A DNA stretch of 64,000 bases from Aralia elata (GCA_034770075.1 CM068380.1:24668638-24732637); one strand, 5' to 3'. Positions 11,948 to 23,975 are shown, counted from the first letter of the stretch. Notes: generated by a model not told the origin, from the letters alone. Numbers and translations are program-made.

Positions 11948-12055
11948 CCTTTGATATTCGAGTAAGTACGCCTTAGGGGATGTCTCTACACCTAGCGCCC
12001 TAAGACCAATTGGTTTGGGAGTCGTTGGTCGAAAGCTCGCTACATGGGTATCATT
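11948..12055 (+). repeat. Noncoding motif shared with 28.76-29.2 kb
   Basis: Contains ATTCGAGTAAG, GGGGATGTCTCTACACC, GCCCTAAGACC and TTTGGGAGTCGTTGGTC in this order. The reverse complement of each unit at 28759-29197 has the same words in the same order with moderate divergence. No ORF explains the conservation. Confidence 0.7.
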
Positions 12056-12334
12056 GAAAAGCTTAAGGGAACTAGGCATTGCACAACCAAGTATCATAGT
12101 CCTAATAACTTCTGAGTCAGTCCCTAACCTAGACATAGCAGTATATTAGCTGTAACTTACCCCATTTGTGGTGTTGCAAGTTGGAGTATACAAATTTCTC
12201 CCTAAGAAACATATTATAAGAATCATTTGGGTTGCTATAAATTTGACGATTACTACACACACACACTGTATCAATTATTACAAGGGTTGATTTGCATGAC
12301 TGTCATGGTACATGAACTAAGTTTTGGTTAGGAG

Positions 12335-13883
12335 TGTCGACGCCGGGAAATGTCGCTCCTATGGTGATTATTACCCTTTCCAATTTTAGCCTTTTAGTTT
12401 AGATGATTCTTTTTGGAAAAGGTCGGCATTAATGTCGACGGGGTTTTGAAAGATCGTTTTTTTATGATGAGCCAATTTGACCAGAGTCGCCAGTTGGTAT
12501 ATTTGAAATGGATGTACCAACTCATCCGAATTTTGTTTTTTTGTAAATCGATGGCTCATATGTGACTCCGAATTAATTGGTCTGCGAACCGAGATTCATA
12601 GAGTTCGGGGGCTTGCTTAAGCGAGGGGAAGGTGTTAGGCACCCCCCGACTTCCGTGAAACACGGTTACCGCAATCTTGATGCTTTTCCTATACTTTTAA
12701 TTCTTAAAATGTGTATGTGTGTGTGTGTGTGCCTATGTGAATGTTGTGATGAGTTTGTATGAAAGAATCATTTGGATTTTGATGGAACGTCGTGCTTTGA
12801 GAGTGCTTTAGAATGTCCTTCGGCTTCTACGAGAAAGCTTTATTCTTTATTAGAAGGGTTTGATTTTAATTGTCAAAACTGCAAGGTTTTCATTAGGTGT
12901 CGTTTTGGCAAAACAAGAGTTTTTAAACCTTCGTCAAAATAGGAATCGAGATCTATACATTGCTTTCACAGAATGACGGGCAATTTCTAGGATCTCTTTA
13001 ACCCTATGCACAACGGTTTAATAAAACGTCATTTATTTCACAAAACCATTTCTTGTGACGTTTGAAAACGATTTTCTTTAGCCTTCTCGTGAAGTGGGAA
13101 TCGACATTCATTAGCGCTTCCAATTTCTTATCCTCGTGATGCTAATAACCTAATTTGATTGATTTTATGAAAATCTTTATCGTTTTAGCTTTGAAATCAA
13201 TTTTTGGTGTTGCAATTCAAATAAAACATTATAATGCGTAGGAGGTTATTCACGGGCATGTAAGCCATCAAAATAACCCCGAACGCCCACAATCACATAT
13301 TTTCACTATGACGGGGCCTTAAACACGATTCTCGCCTTGGCGTCGTTTTAAGGCCCGACGATTACATATTCACAATGAAGATTACATCGTTCCTACTACT
13401 TATATCAAAAGATGTCCATCATTGGATTTGGACCACGGGGTCGCGTTCCTAGGCTCACATCCAAGATGGCCAAACAACCACAATATCCCAAAATGGTAAT
13501 CTAAACAAACTAAGCACAATACATCATCATAACAAGCTAAATTAACTCACTAAATGGACATCCTCGGGTCATTAGGAAGCATTTGTTTCCGTGAAAACCT
13601 TCACTAATGGTCCCTAATCCATGTATCCACAACAATATACAAGAAAAATTACATTTCACATAACCCAATTGACAAAAAGATTAACAAAATGATATATCAA
13701 AATTGCTATAGAAATGGTCTTTTCACCTTGCAAATAATCCTCACAATGTGTATGAATTTGTATATTGAATAGAGTAGAAGGTATAGGATATATAATCTTA
13801 CACAAAATATATAATTCCTCACTTTTTTTCTCTCTTTTCTCTCTATTTTCTTGCAATTTCTTCCTATTTCTTCCTCTCTTCCT
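12335..13883 (-). repeat. Tat-like 3' LTR, truncated
   Basis: Matches 16407-17962 of the other LTR with few differences. The partner bases of 17963-18481 are missing. At 13884 the sequence switches to leader sequence related to 33.4-33.9 kb. A (TG)n run lies near 12711-12731. Confidence 0.88.
12603..12670. other. Conserved structured block in Tat-like LTR (copy 1)
   Basis: Runs from TTCGGGGGCTTGCTTAAGCG to CCGTGAAACACGGTTACC. Short self-complementary parts are visible: CCGTG-AAA-CACGG, GGTG-TTAGG-CACC, and TCGGGGG with CCCCCCGA. The same block is at 16675-16742 and, within a much more divergent LTR, at 34361-34427. Confidence 0.7.
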
Positions 13884-14314
13884 AGTCCTGGGCAATGAAA
13901 GGATATGGATGCATGCTAAAGCTGTAACTTTTGTTTTTTTGGGTTTTTTAATCTTTCTCTGCAAAACAACATGTTAGTAGTCCCTTATTGCAATAATAAT
14001 TGATAGACACGACTTATTATGCCTTCCCAGCTATTCCCTGCAAAACATGGAGGTCAGTACTTTCTTTTGACAACAGGGAAGGTATATGACAGTTGTATGC
14101 CATTTATATGACATTTATTTATTTGACTGAATGATAAAAGGGTATGAAGAAGCTTCCCTTTCGTTAGGTTTATCAGAGGCTGACCTACCCTAGGGTTACT
14201 CTCGCGGGCTTTTCGGCATGAAGGTCCCCAAATCTTCGCAATCTACTCGTCTGAATCCTTTCGATTGGAGCGGATTTGGGTGATGCGTTTCCTGAGCCAT
14301 CTCCGGGGAGCAGC
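13884..14314 (-). other. Remnant of Tat-like leader
   Basis: Noncoding. The words GGATGCATGC, TAGGGTTACTCTCGCGGGC and TTTCGGCATGAAGGT have close counterparts at 33478-33780 in the other Tat-like element. The end of the stretch, GCAGC at 14310-14314, is the target-site copy of the solo Copia LTR. Confidence 0.65.
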
Positions 14315-16112
14315 TGTTAGGTTTGTATAACGCGAACATGCAATCAAATTACATTAATAGTGCGGAAGCGCGATAAAATCAGATTTTAAAATTTTATACA
14401 AACCATCACCATGATCTTTCTTTATGCACAATTATTAATTAAACGAAAGAGATGGAGAATAAGAATTATACCCTTGTAGAATTCTAGCTTCCTCAGGTAC
14501 AAGTTCACCTCCAATTCCTTCGCGTTCTCCTTGAATTCCACCGATTAAATTCCTTCCTTTGATCAACGTTAGCCACCCAAGTGTTTGGCCTCTAGAGGTG
14601 ATCCACCAAGGAATAATACTTTTTCAAGAAGATGGGTGTTGGCAAAACCCTAATTTCTATCTCTATAGAAATTGTAAGTACTCTCTACAATTCTTATGCA
14701 AGAGTGTGTAACCCTAATCTATGATAAGACTTCTCTTATTTATAGATGTAGGAAAACCCTTCCCTAAACTATTTAGGATTAGGGTTTCTATTCTAATTAA
14801 ACTCCTTTAATTAAATTAAACTCCTAATCCAATTAGGAATTCATGTGAGAGTACTTCTATTAATTAATTCCCAATCCCTATTAGGAATTAAATAATAGTA
14901 ATAGTAATAATAATAATAAGACTCCTCTTATTAATTTATATTTAATATTTCTAAAATATTAAATAATAAATATTAAGTTATTTAATTTATTCTATCTACA
15001 TAGACTAAATTAAATACACTTAACTTATTATTACAATTATGCCATTTACTTCTTAAATAAATATTTTCCTTTTGCGGTGTGACCCTTTAGGTTCTCCATA
15101 TTAAACCAGTTGTGAATAAATCAATTAGAACAATTCTAATCTTATTTAAATAAATAAATTAAACTATTTAATTCATTTAAATAAATAATATTTATTCTAC
15201 AATAAGGGTAAGCCCCCTTAGCGATCAACGACTTTCCAGATAATATAGATTTCAACATTAATCATAAAAGAACCTTTCAGTGCATAGTTACCGTACAATT
15301 CAATCCTTCTACCATACAATGTCCCAATTAAATATAAGACATGGAATTACTGTCAAGTCTTATTTTATTTAATTATACGTATTTCAATTCTGAAATGCAC
15401 AACTCTGATTAATGCAAATTAGAAACTCCTTTCTAATTTCATTCTGCGTTGGCCAAAGACTTCTGAGGCGTCATTTATCGAATCACATAGGACATTCTCT
15501 CCTTTTACTAGAAGTGGTAGATTCTTTGTTGATCATTCACCTATTTTCATGTACAACTTATTATACCCAATCATACCCTTTGATATACCCTAAAGGTCTT
15601 AAGGGAAATGTCAAAGTATAACTCATCATACACAAGATACTATGATGATCTCAAGTCCAAGGATCACTTGTACTACTATCACTAGAGGAATTCCTATTGA
15701 CAGGCGAGTAAAACTCCATTAGGTATTCCTTAGCGAGCCACGTTCAGTGAACTTATTCTCTAATAAGCACTTACATACTTGCTTTAGTGTCTCCACACAA
15801 ATGATTATGAGATCGATCATTCTCTTCATAAGAGCAAGCAACGTATGTACTAATCTATCCGCATTCACTAATCCCCTTTTTAGTAATCCATCGATTAGGA
15901 ACAATTTAAGTTTGTGAGCTATCTAGAATTTAGATCTCATTAGCATGATCCCCATCATGATTCTAAAAGCATTGCTCAAAACTATGGGTTTATCACATTT
16001 AATATAACAGCACCATGTAGATAATATAAAATGCCTTTAATAACCGAATAAGATTACAAAGTATATGCTACATCATATCAAATATGATTGGCTTGTGTGC
16101 ATACTACTTTCA
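14315..16112 (-). mobile_element. Solo Copia LTR
   Basis: 1,798 bp, bounded by TGTTAGG and ...CTACTTTCA and by a perfect GCAGC duplication (14310-14314 and 16113-16117). There is no internal region, so it arose by LTR-LTR recombination after insertion. Family identity comes from the PBS-bearing copy at 44413-46203. It is nested in the Tat-like leader and so is the youngest layer in this stack. Confidence 0.93.
14737..14744 (-). promoter_or_regulatory. TATA box of solo Copia LTR
   Basis: Minus-strand TATAAATA in the same position as in the LTR at 44413-46203. This LTR could still start transcription leftward into the Tat-like leader; not tested. Confidence 0.45.
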
Positions 16113-16386
16113 GCAGCCCCTTCGAGTCCAGTAATAAGCAACCGACAGGTTCGCCTCAGGAGGAGGTACTCTCTCAACATACATTCACATTCATCGTCCT
16201 CACCGTATGCAAATGATTACTTTAAAGTAAAGCTAATCCATTCAATCATTTCATTTATTTGGACAAAACACACATTCACACAACAAAAGTAAAATAAGAT
16301 CAAAATATCGCATGTACACACATTTCATGAATTTTAAAAAGATAGGATAGCATCAAGATTTGAACGCGGCTTAAGCCCTCTAACGG
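16113..16386 (-). other. Remnant of Tat-like leader next to PBS
   Basis: Noncoding continuation of 13884-14314. It matches 33830-34086 of the other Tat-like element (CAACATACATTCACAT, CCTCACCGTATG). No gag start is present. Confidence 0.65.
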
Positions 16387-16404
16387 TCCCCAGCAGAGTC
16401 GCCA
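16387..16404 (-). other. Primer-binding site (tRNA-Arg type)
   Basis: The minus strand reads TGGCGACTCTGCTGGGGA two bases inside the LTR. This fits the 3' end of plant tRNA-Arg, the primer known for Tat/Ogre elements. Confidence 0.85.
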
Positions 16405-16674
16405 GCTGTCGACGCCGGGAAATGTCGCTCCTATGGTGATTATTACCCTTTCTAATTTTAGCCTTTTGGTTTAGATGATTCTTTTTGGAAAAGGTCGGCA
16501 TTAATGTCGACGGGGTTTTGAAAGATCGTTTTTTTATGATGAGCCAATTTGACCAGAGTCGCCAGTTGGTATATTTAAAATGGATGTACCAACTCATCCG
16601 AATTTCGTTTTTTTATAAATCGCTGGCTCATATGTGACTCCGAATTAATTGGTCTGCGAACCGAGATTCATAGA

Positions 16675-16742
16675 ATTCGGGGGCTTGCTTAAGCGAGGGA
16701 AAGGTGTTAGGCACCCCCCGACTTCCGTGAAACACGGTTACC
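16675..16742. other. Conserved structured block in Tat-like LTR (copy 2)
   Basis: Same block as 12603-12670, with the CCGTG-AAA-CACGG hairpin and the GGCACCCCCCGACTTCC core kept. Confidence 0.7.
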
Positions 16743-18058
16743 GCAATCTTGATGCTTTTCCTATCTTTTTAATTCTTAAAATTGTATGCGTGCGCGTGTG
16801 TGTGTGTGTGCCTATGTGAATGTTGTGATGAGTTTGTATGAAAGAATCATTTGGATTTTGATGGAAAGTCGTGCTTTGAGAGTGCTTTAGAATGTCCTTC
16901 GGCTTCTACGAGAAAGCTTTATTCTTTATTAGAAGGGTTTGATTTTAATTGTCAAAACTGCAAGGTTTTCATTAGGTGTCGTTTTGGCAAAACAAGAGTT
17001 TTTAAACCTTCGTCAAAATAGGAATCGAGATCTATACGTTGCTTTCACAGAATGACGGGCAATTTCTAGGATCTCTTTAACCCTATGCACAACGGTTTAA
17101 TAAAACGTCATTTATTTCACAAAACCATTTCTTGTGACGTTTGAAAACGATTTTCTTTAGCCTTCTCGTGAAGTGGGAATCGACATTCATTAGCGCTTCC
17201 AATTTCTTATCCTCGTGATGCTAATAACCTAATTTGATTGATTTTATGAAAATCTTTATCGTTTTAGCTTTGAAATCAATTTTTGGTGTTGCAATTCAAA
17301 TAAAACATTATAATGCGTAGGAGGTTATTCACGGGCATGTAAGCCATCAAAATAACCCCGAACGCCCACAATCACATATTTTCACTATGACGGGGCCTTA
17401 AACACGATTCTCGCCTTGGCGTCGTTTTAAGGCCCGACGATTACATATTCACAATGAAGATTACATCGTTCCTACTACTTATATCAAAAGATGTCCATCA
17501 TCGGATTTGGACCACGGGATCGCGTTCCTAGGCTCACATCCAAGATGGCCAAACAACCACAATATCCCAAAATGGTAATCTAAACAAACTAAGCACAATA
17601 CATCATCATAACAAGCTAAATTAACTCACTAAATGGACATCCTCGGGTCATTAGGAAGCATTTGTTTCCGTGGAAACCTTCACTAATGGTCCCTAATCCA
17701 TGTATCCACAACAATATACAAGAAAAATTACATTACACATAACCCAATTGACAAAAAGATTAACAAAATGATATATCAAAATTGCTATAGAAATGGTCTT
17801 TTCACCTTGCAAATAATCCTCACAATGTGTATGAATTTGTATATTGAATAGAGTAGAAGGTATAGGATATATAATCTTACACAAAATATATAATTCCTCA
17901 CTTTTTTCCTCTCTTTTCTCTCTATTTTCTTGCAATTTCTTCCTATTTCTTCCTCTCTTCCTGAGCTGTTGTTGCTGTTTTCCTCCTCTCTCTCCGCCTG
18001 CTAACCTTCTCAACCTTCTGTATGCTGAGTGAGGGATGAGCTGAAATAGGCTGGCCAA

Positions 18059-18191
18059 AGCCAGCCGCAGATTGATCTGCGGCTGGCTGGCCGCCACCCC
18101 TCCACTCACCTGATTTTCGGTTTCCGTGTTTCGAGTTCCGTGTTTTCAAAAGGCGCACTTATTGGCCGCAGATCAATCCGCGGCTGGCTGG
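18059..18191. repeat. GC-rich palindromes in Tat-like LTR
   Basis: AGCCAGCCGCAGAT (18059-18072) and its exact reverse complement (18075-18088) form 14 bp arms around a 2-base loop. A related copy with CCGCAGATCAATCCGCGG and GGCTGGCTGG lies at 18164-18191. The left LTR lacks this part because of its truncation. Confidence 0.8.
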
Positions 18192-18486
18192 CTTGACTTT
18201 CTCGATTTTCGTGCTACGCCTCGATTCTCGTGTCGTGATGTATATTTTCGCCGACAGGCTCGTATTTTGCAGTCCGGGAATTACTGGGAGACGTGCCACA
18301 TCATTCGAGAATGCACATTTCGGACAGCCTTGTTGTCACGTCGGTTTTGATTTGCAAATCGTCGCGGTGGCGTCGAGTGTTCGCATTTGCGCCCATCCTT
18401 CGCTCTCGTAGGCCGGCTCCATGGACGAATTTGCCCTCCTGCCAGGGTTAGTATACGAAGTGCAAAATTTGGGTGTCTACAAGGAG

Positions 18487-18653
18487 CCTTATGTGTTTGA
18501 TATTGTGATTATTCTGAGGCAAAGCACACTAGGATTATTTACTAATTGATGAGGATTCATGGTGCATTTATGGATTTTTGCATTTCATCCATGTTTGCAT
18601 TCATTTCATTGTAATTGCTTGAGGACAAGCAACAGCTCAAGTTTGGGGGTATT
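18487..18653 (+). other. Athila 3' noncoding region, last part
   Basis: Continues the sequence broken at 12334 and ends with the polypurine tract AAGTTTGGGGG (18639-18649), four bases before the 3' LTR. Plus-strand DNA synthesis starts from this tract. Confidence 0.8.
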
Positions 18654-20351
18654 TGATGAGTAGGTTTCATACCTACTTATTGGATACTATTCTGCTTCAT
18701 TTGTTGCTTAACTATTAGCTCCAAAGTGTATTTTCATGCATTTTTCTCTTCTTTTTGGTATCGCTTCACTATTTGCATTCTATGGCTTTTGCACAGTTTT
18801 GGTTAATTTGACACGAGTTATGGTGCATATGATGTTTGGGATCTGATTGATTTCTTGTTGCTTGCACAGTGTACGAGAATCGAGGAAACAGACTGAGTAC
18901 AATAGTGCAGCAACAAACTGACAGACGGCGCAGTTGCGCCCATTTTGACTTGGAAACCAGCGCAGCTGCGCCCGTACCCTGCACCCAGAACCTACCCGCG
19001 CAGCTGCGCCCAGCTTGGCCTTGAGGCCGGCGCAGCTGCGCCAACCCTTTTTCCTGCTGAAGCCCTCAGCGCAGCTGCGCCCATTTTGCAAAGGATTCCA
19101 GCGCAGCTGCGCCTGTCGCCAGCGGCCATGTAGTCATGTTCCAGATAGCGAAGCAGCACTACCAATAAAACATGCAATGCCAGATTTTGAGGAATTAGTG
19201 GAATGAAGCTTTATCAGTGGGGAATCAAAATAAGTCAAAAGAAGACAAAATGAGCATGTAATATAATGATCTGAGAACTTAATTGAAAAAGGGTTGCTCC
19301 TACACGAAAATTAGAAAGTTTACTACATTCTTAGTTCTAAAATTAAGGCAATTTTGCTGATCATCAAATTCACTTGGGAACTGAAGAATGGAGCTACATG
19401 GATGCTGAATTGAGGATTGGGAGCAAGAAATCAAGAATCAACGCAACTTGGAAAATCATCAGAAGTTGCAGAAAGGGAGGAACTGAAGCAGGAGTTCTAT
19501 TATTTTCTGCTTTTGATTAATTTTTCCTATTTTGTAATTATGATGATGAACCAATTGTGTATGATGAATTCTATTATTGTCATTATGAACTAAACTTAAT
19601 TTTTGGGATTATAATGAATCTTTTGCATTACTGAAAATTGAAATGCTTCCTTATTATTGCTAGTTGGTTATGAAATGAATGTTTAGCATAATTTATACTG
19701 AATGTTTAATTGCTTGATCACCAATTACCGTGATAATTTATATGGAATTGAGAAAGGAAATATAAATTGAGATCTGATTATGCTAGCATATATTCATAAT
19801 TTTTACATTCCTCGTGAAGTTATGTTTCGTGCTTAGGATAGAGATATACCGAAGCATCATATGTGGCCAATTGAGAACTTATACTTCAACCCTTTTGATT
19901 GTAATTCACATAGAGATATAGTGCGTTAGTCATATAGGGTGTTCACATTCATTCTATCAATTGTGGATTTAGTGTGATATAGTATGGTGCATCGAGAGGT
20001 GGCCATATTTTACATTCGTGTTCTTGACCAACATTCCTTAATAATCAATTAGCAACGATAGGAAGCATGGAAATCTAAGTTTGCAATAAGTGAAATTATA
20101 ATCCCAAACCCATAAAATCTATATTTATACAATCATAATTTGTTCTATTTGTTTCTTTAATAATCATTAGACAATTTTTTCATTGTACTCAACTGTTTAA
20201 AGAGACCGAAATAATTATAAAATCGGTGTTTGTAGTCGTAAATGCAATTCTATTCTCGTGGGATCAATACTTTACTTACTTTATATTACTTGTGGATCAC
20301 GTGCACTTGCGTGTATGAGTCATATTTGTTATACATACAAATATCCCAACA
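18654..20351 (+). repeat. Athila 3' LTR
   Basis: 1,698 bp with the same ends as 2216-3916. Its GC palindromes (18927-19113) are less decayed than those of the 5' LTR. It is followed by AAAGG and then the resumed tandem repeat. Confidence 0.92.
18927..19113. repeat. Phased GC palindrome array in 3' LTR
   Basis: Copies at 18927-18940 (GGCGCAGTTGCGCC), 18960-18972, 18998-19010, 19029-19042, 19069-19081 and 19101-19113. Centres are 32, 38, 32, 39 and 32 bp apart. Five of the six keep the central GCGCAGCTGCGC palindrome intact. Confidence 0.92.
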
Positions 20352-20356
20352 AAAGG

Positions 20357-20583
20357 AACTAAGGAGATGTCACCATGAGGTGGGAAGTCACCTTAGGGCC
20401 GGCCCCAAGGGGGCTACCCCTCATGGTGGGGCTTCTTAAGTACACTTGAACCATGTCTCACTCCCCAACACTTAGCCAAATTGAAAGATGTTATGTAAAA
20501 GAAGACCAAAAGCATGGAAAAGCAAGAGAAAGACTACCATGAGGTAGAGAGGCGACCCTAAGGGTTAGCCCCAAGGGGGCTCC
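20357..20583. repeat. Tandem repeat, units of about 165-183 bp (part 2)
   Basis: Continuation of 1704-2215 after the Athila insertion. It holds the rest of unit 3 and units starting at 20375 and 20539. The last unit is cut by the element at 20584; GCTCC (20579-20583) is its target-site copy. Confidence 0.75.
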
Positions 20584-22641
20584 TGTAATATCCGAAAAAT
20601 AATTAAAAATAATAATAATATAATAATAAAACCAAAATAAATATACAATTAGATAATGGAAAGTAGTTATTACTATATATCTTAAACCTACTAAGATAAG
20701 TCATTTAAGTTGTAACAATCTTTTAAATTTAAGAGAACTCTTTTACTTGGTAATCTAGTTTGGAAAGGAATTAAATATATTTAAACAACTAGACAAAGAG
20801 AGAAGAACGTAAAAATTATTTGGTTTTGGAGTACTGCAGAACAGAGAAAAAGAAAAGAAGAAAACTCAAAAAAAGGTAAACCTAAACCCTTCTTTTCAAT
20901 TATAAGTTGATTCACATGTGTGGTTAAATATTTTAAAATAATGATTATAATAACAAAAATATTATAAAAAGGTGTTATGCATGTATTCTCGTAAATATTG
21001 TCAGCCAATTAAAATCGATGAATGGCCTTTTTGTATTAATTTGTATGTATATTTATATGTCTATTTCAAACTGTTTGTATAAGATAGTTTGTGTAGTATA
21101 CATGATTGTATTCTGACATGATGTAGACCATATTTAATGGTGTATATTACTATTAGTATCAATTGTGAAGTGTTGCAAATATAAATTGTGAGTGTGTACT
21201 AGCATGGCAGGATGTCAGTATGCTTGGTATATGAGTTATGACACTTGCCATGTTATTATTTACCTAAAGTTATATATTATATGTTTAAACGTGTTTTAGT
21301 TATGTATTATATATTAAGAGTATTATTTATATGAATTAAATCGTTTTGGTACAAAGTGATTTTGAATCTGTGACAAATTATTTTCTTTAAATTATTAGTA
21401 CTATTTTAGCACCTAAATATATAGTTTTCTTTATTTTAATAAATAAATAAAAATAATTATTATAATTTCAAAATGGTGTAATAATTAAAATTATAATTCT
21501 ACGTATTAATTACTTATTGAACTAAAATTAAGCATGAGTGTGTGTAAGGTATGAAGTAAAAATACGTTTGAGGTAATATATTTTATTCTAATGATTTTTA
21601 TTTGTTCTAAATTTATATTTAAGATTTGTTCGGTTAATATTTTCGTATTTAGCAATATTGAGGTAAATGGCTTTCCGAACTATTTAGTTTTTAAAAATTA
21701 TCGTTTACTTTTATATATACTTAGTAATTTCTCGGATGCCTAAATGTACTGTTTCAAAATTTGTTATGTTTTGTTTAAGGTTTCCATTTAAATGAAAATG
21801 TTATGTTCTTTTATTTCAAACTTCGAATCAAGTATTTATTTTTGAACTGTAAAAATGAGATTACATGATTTTGAACTGTGAAAAAGTATCGTTTAGAATA
21901 TCGATGAGATTGTGAAATATTTTTGAAATCCTCAGTTCGACTATGTATAGAACCCGTTAGTGTTTACGTTTAGTTCCAGAGCTAATATAGGACCTACTAA
22001 GGCGCACACCTTTTAGATGCTCTTCGGGGAGCGTGCATTTTGTATAGATACCTTAGTAGGGTGCATGAACATTGACACTATCGAACTTTTGGGTCGTGTT
22101 ATAAGGCTATTGTAACCTTAGTCGTTGGGGCTGTGGATTAAAAGATATATTGTATACATTGAAATCATTTTTGAATTATTTTAGTTTTGAAAGCATATAT
22201 ATACTATTGTTATTGAGCAAAAAGATATTTTGAAAAAGTATTTTTGCAAATTGTACTTGATTCGGCTAGATAGGGAGGATTGCTACTTGCTGAGCTTTAT
22301 CGCTCACCCCTTACATAAATTTTTACAGGTCTCATTATTGATAGCGAAACACCTGTTTGATATGCTTTGGATGGTTGGAGCTAGTTTAAGATATTTTCTT
22401 CTTTTATCGTTGAAATTGCAATAAGACTCTTATTTTCGGGGAGCTGCGTCTCCATTTTCGATTTTGATATTTGGTGGTTTTTCATTTGAAAGTGGATTTG
22501 AAAGATATTTATTGTTGGGTTTAATTTAAGATTATTGTTAAATTATTTTGTTTTGGCTGCGCTAGTGATATTGTTACCTTGCGGGCCTTTGGGCTTGCGG
22601 CGTTTAGCACTTCGGGCCTGTAACGGGTTCGGAGTGTTATA
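20584..22641 (+). repeat. 5' LTR of non-autonomous element
   Basis: 2,058 bp. It contains a 10 bp inverted repeat, CCTACTAAGG (21993-22002) and CCTTAGTAGG (22051-22060), around a GC-rich loop. The 3' LTR keeps this with one change. No coding frame. Confidence 0.87.
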
Positions 22642-23975
22642 GAGATGGTATCAAAGCAGTGGCCCCTCGCAATGTGTTGGGTTGAAAAACCTACATATTC
22701 CTTGGGGAGTGATTTTGAGAGTTAGTTATGGGTTATAGTTTTGACTAAATTTAAGAATTTTGAAGTTAAAAAGAGAATAAGGTAAGAAATCTTTGTATTG
22801 TTTGAGGCTTAGGTTATGATTCTATAGATTGTCTCTAGGCTTGACCTGTGAGTTATGGGTAAATTACCGAGTAGATGTGGGAGGTTTGTATCGATTTGGT
22901 TTTCAAATTTGGTTGGTTTTGATTTTGACTAGTTGTCATTCTCTTTTCGATTTATAATTGATTTGAGAAAAGTGAGATAATTTGTCAAGGTTATTATTAT
23001 TATGTGATGGAGTAATAATATTAGTTAAGAATTTTGATTGGATCATTAAGGAGAATAAGGTTATATTGTGTACTATTAAGAAATGATCATATATGTAATG
23101 CGATTATGATGTGAGTATTTGTATTAACAAGTATTTAATTTTGGAGAATTATTTGTTAGAGAGCTTTTGAGTAACAATTTATTATGATCTTAGAATTGAG
23201 GATTTGGAGTATACTTTGATTTTGTTAAGCTTGTGGATAATTTGAGGTATGTGTATTGATGAAATAATATGATAAAGTGAAAACTATTAAGTATAGATGA
23301 TCTATTGTAAACTTGAGGTAATTAGATTAATCATTTGAAGCTAATGATCAGTTTTGTGGCTATTTTCTAGTAGGATATATATTGGAGTTATGTTGTATGA
23401 AATTTATTTGTGATAATAAGAGGAGATCTTTAAATTTGTTGAATTAAAGTTTGCAATAAGTGAATGATCGGTTCATTAAATGATTAGATAATAAGTGTTG
23501 AAATTTAATAGATTTTGAGAGATCTTGAATAGCTATAGTTTGCTTATGCAGATAGTAGAATATATAACTTGGAGTTTGATATGGTGATGAAGAGATGTTA
23601 GTATTATATTCTTTGGTGTAATAATATTTGAGAACTAATTTGGATTGATGTTTGGATATTTTGAAGTTCTTGAGGACAAAGATTCAGTGATGTACTAGGT
23701 AATTTATATGAAGACTGAGGCTTCTGGAGCATTATTTAGATATGGATCGAGTGTTAGAACTTGTTGTAATTAACCTTAAGAACTGTCAATTTAGAGGACT
23801 AAATCGAGGACGTATGTTTCAACTTTTAGGCAACTAGAATTAAGGTATGAAACTCTTTTATCAATTATGTTTAGTGATTAGATAATAAGTTTCTTGATTA
23901 TGTGATATTTTTTTATTTCCTTTATAATTGTGATTTGGAAATTTGGAGGACCAAATTCTTTTAAGGTGGGTAGAA
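22642..23975 (+). other. Internal region of non-autonomous element
   Basis: PBS TGGTATCAAAGC at 22646-22657, then AT-rich sequence with no ORF over about 60 codons that resembles a retroelement protein. It ends in the purine-rich TTAAGGTGGGTAGAA (23961-23975), taken as the PPT. Confidence 0.75.

Larger units (their letters stand above)
11309..12334 (+). other. Athila 3' noncoding region, first part
   Basis: No ORF of note. It contains a polypurine-like AAGTTTGGGGG (11355-11365), an A-rich run (11480-11515), a weaker AAGTTTGGGA (11831-11840), a hairpin (11864-11894) and a motif at about 11948-12055 that reappears inverted and in three copies at 28.76-29.2 kb. The region ends at the AGGAG target-site copy (12330-12334) of the nested Tat-like element and continues at 18487. 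Confidence 0.7.
12335..18481 (-). mobile_element. Internally deleted Tat/Ogre-like element
   Basis: Flanked by a perfect AGGAG duplication (12330-12334 and 18482-18486). The right end is a full LTR (16407-18481) that, on the minus strand, starts TGTAGACACCC and ends GGCGTCGACA. A tRNA-Arg-type PBS follows (16387-16404), then a leader interrupted by a solo Copia LTR. At 13883 the leader runs directly into an LTR that lacks its first 519 bp, so one deletion removed gag, pol, the 3' noncoding part and the start of the 3' LTR. The remaining LTR parts are almost identical, so the insertion looks fairly recent. It lies inside the Athila 3' noncoding region. Confidence 0.9.
16407..18481 (-). repeat. 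Tat-like 5' LTR, complete
   Basis: 2,075 bp with TG...CA ends (minus strand). It includes the conserved structured block at 16675-16742 and a long palindrome at 18059-18088. No ORF or clear TATA box was seen. Confidence 0.9.
2216..20351 (+). mobile_element. Athila-like Ty3 retrotransposon with nested insertions
   Basis: Two LTRs of 1,701 and 1,698 bp bound the element. Both begin TGATGAGTAGG and end CCAACA or TCAACA. The 5' LTR is followed by a tRNA-Asp-type PBS, and the 3' LTR is preceded by an AAGTTTGGGGG polypurine tract. Order: LTR, gag, pol with integrase last, a third ORF in the env position, a long 3' noncoding part, LTR. Flanking 5-mers are GAAGG (2211-2215) and AAAGG (20352-20356), a target-site duplication with one mismatch. 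A 6.1 kb Tat-like element is inserted at 12335-18481; without it the element is about 12 kb, a usual Athila size. The PBS, gene order and extra ORF identify the lineage. gag-pol is dead; the third ORF is open. Confidence 0.92.

Noticed and set aside
13656..18109. Lys/Arg-rich frames of 70-138 aa at 13.7-14 kb and 17.7-18.1 kb
   Set aside because: They lie inside the two copies of one LTR and contain only simple-sequence-like peptides; no domain is visible.
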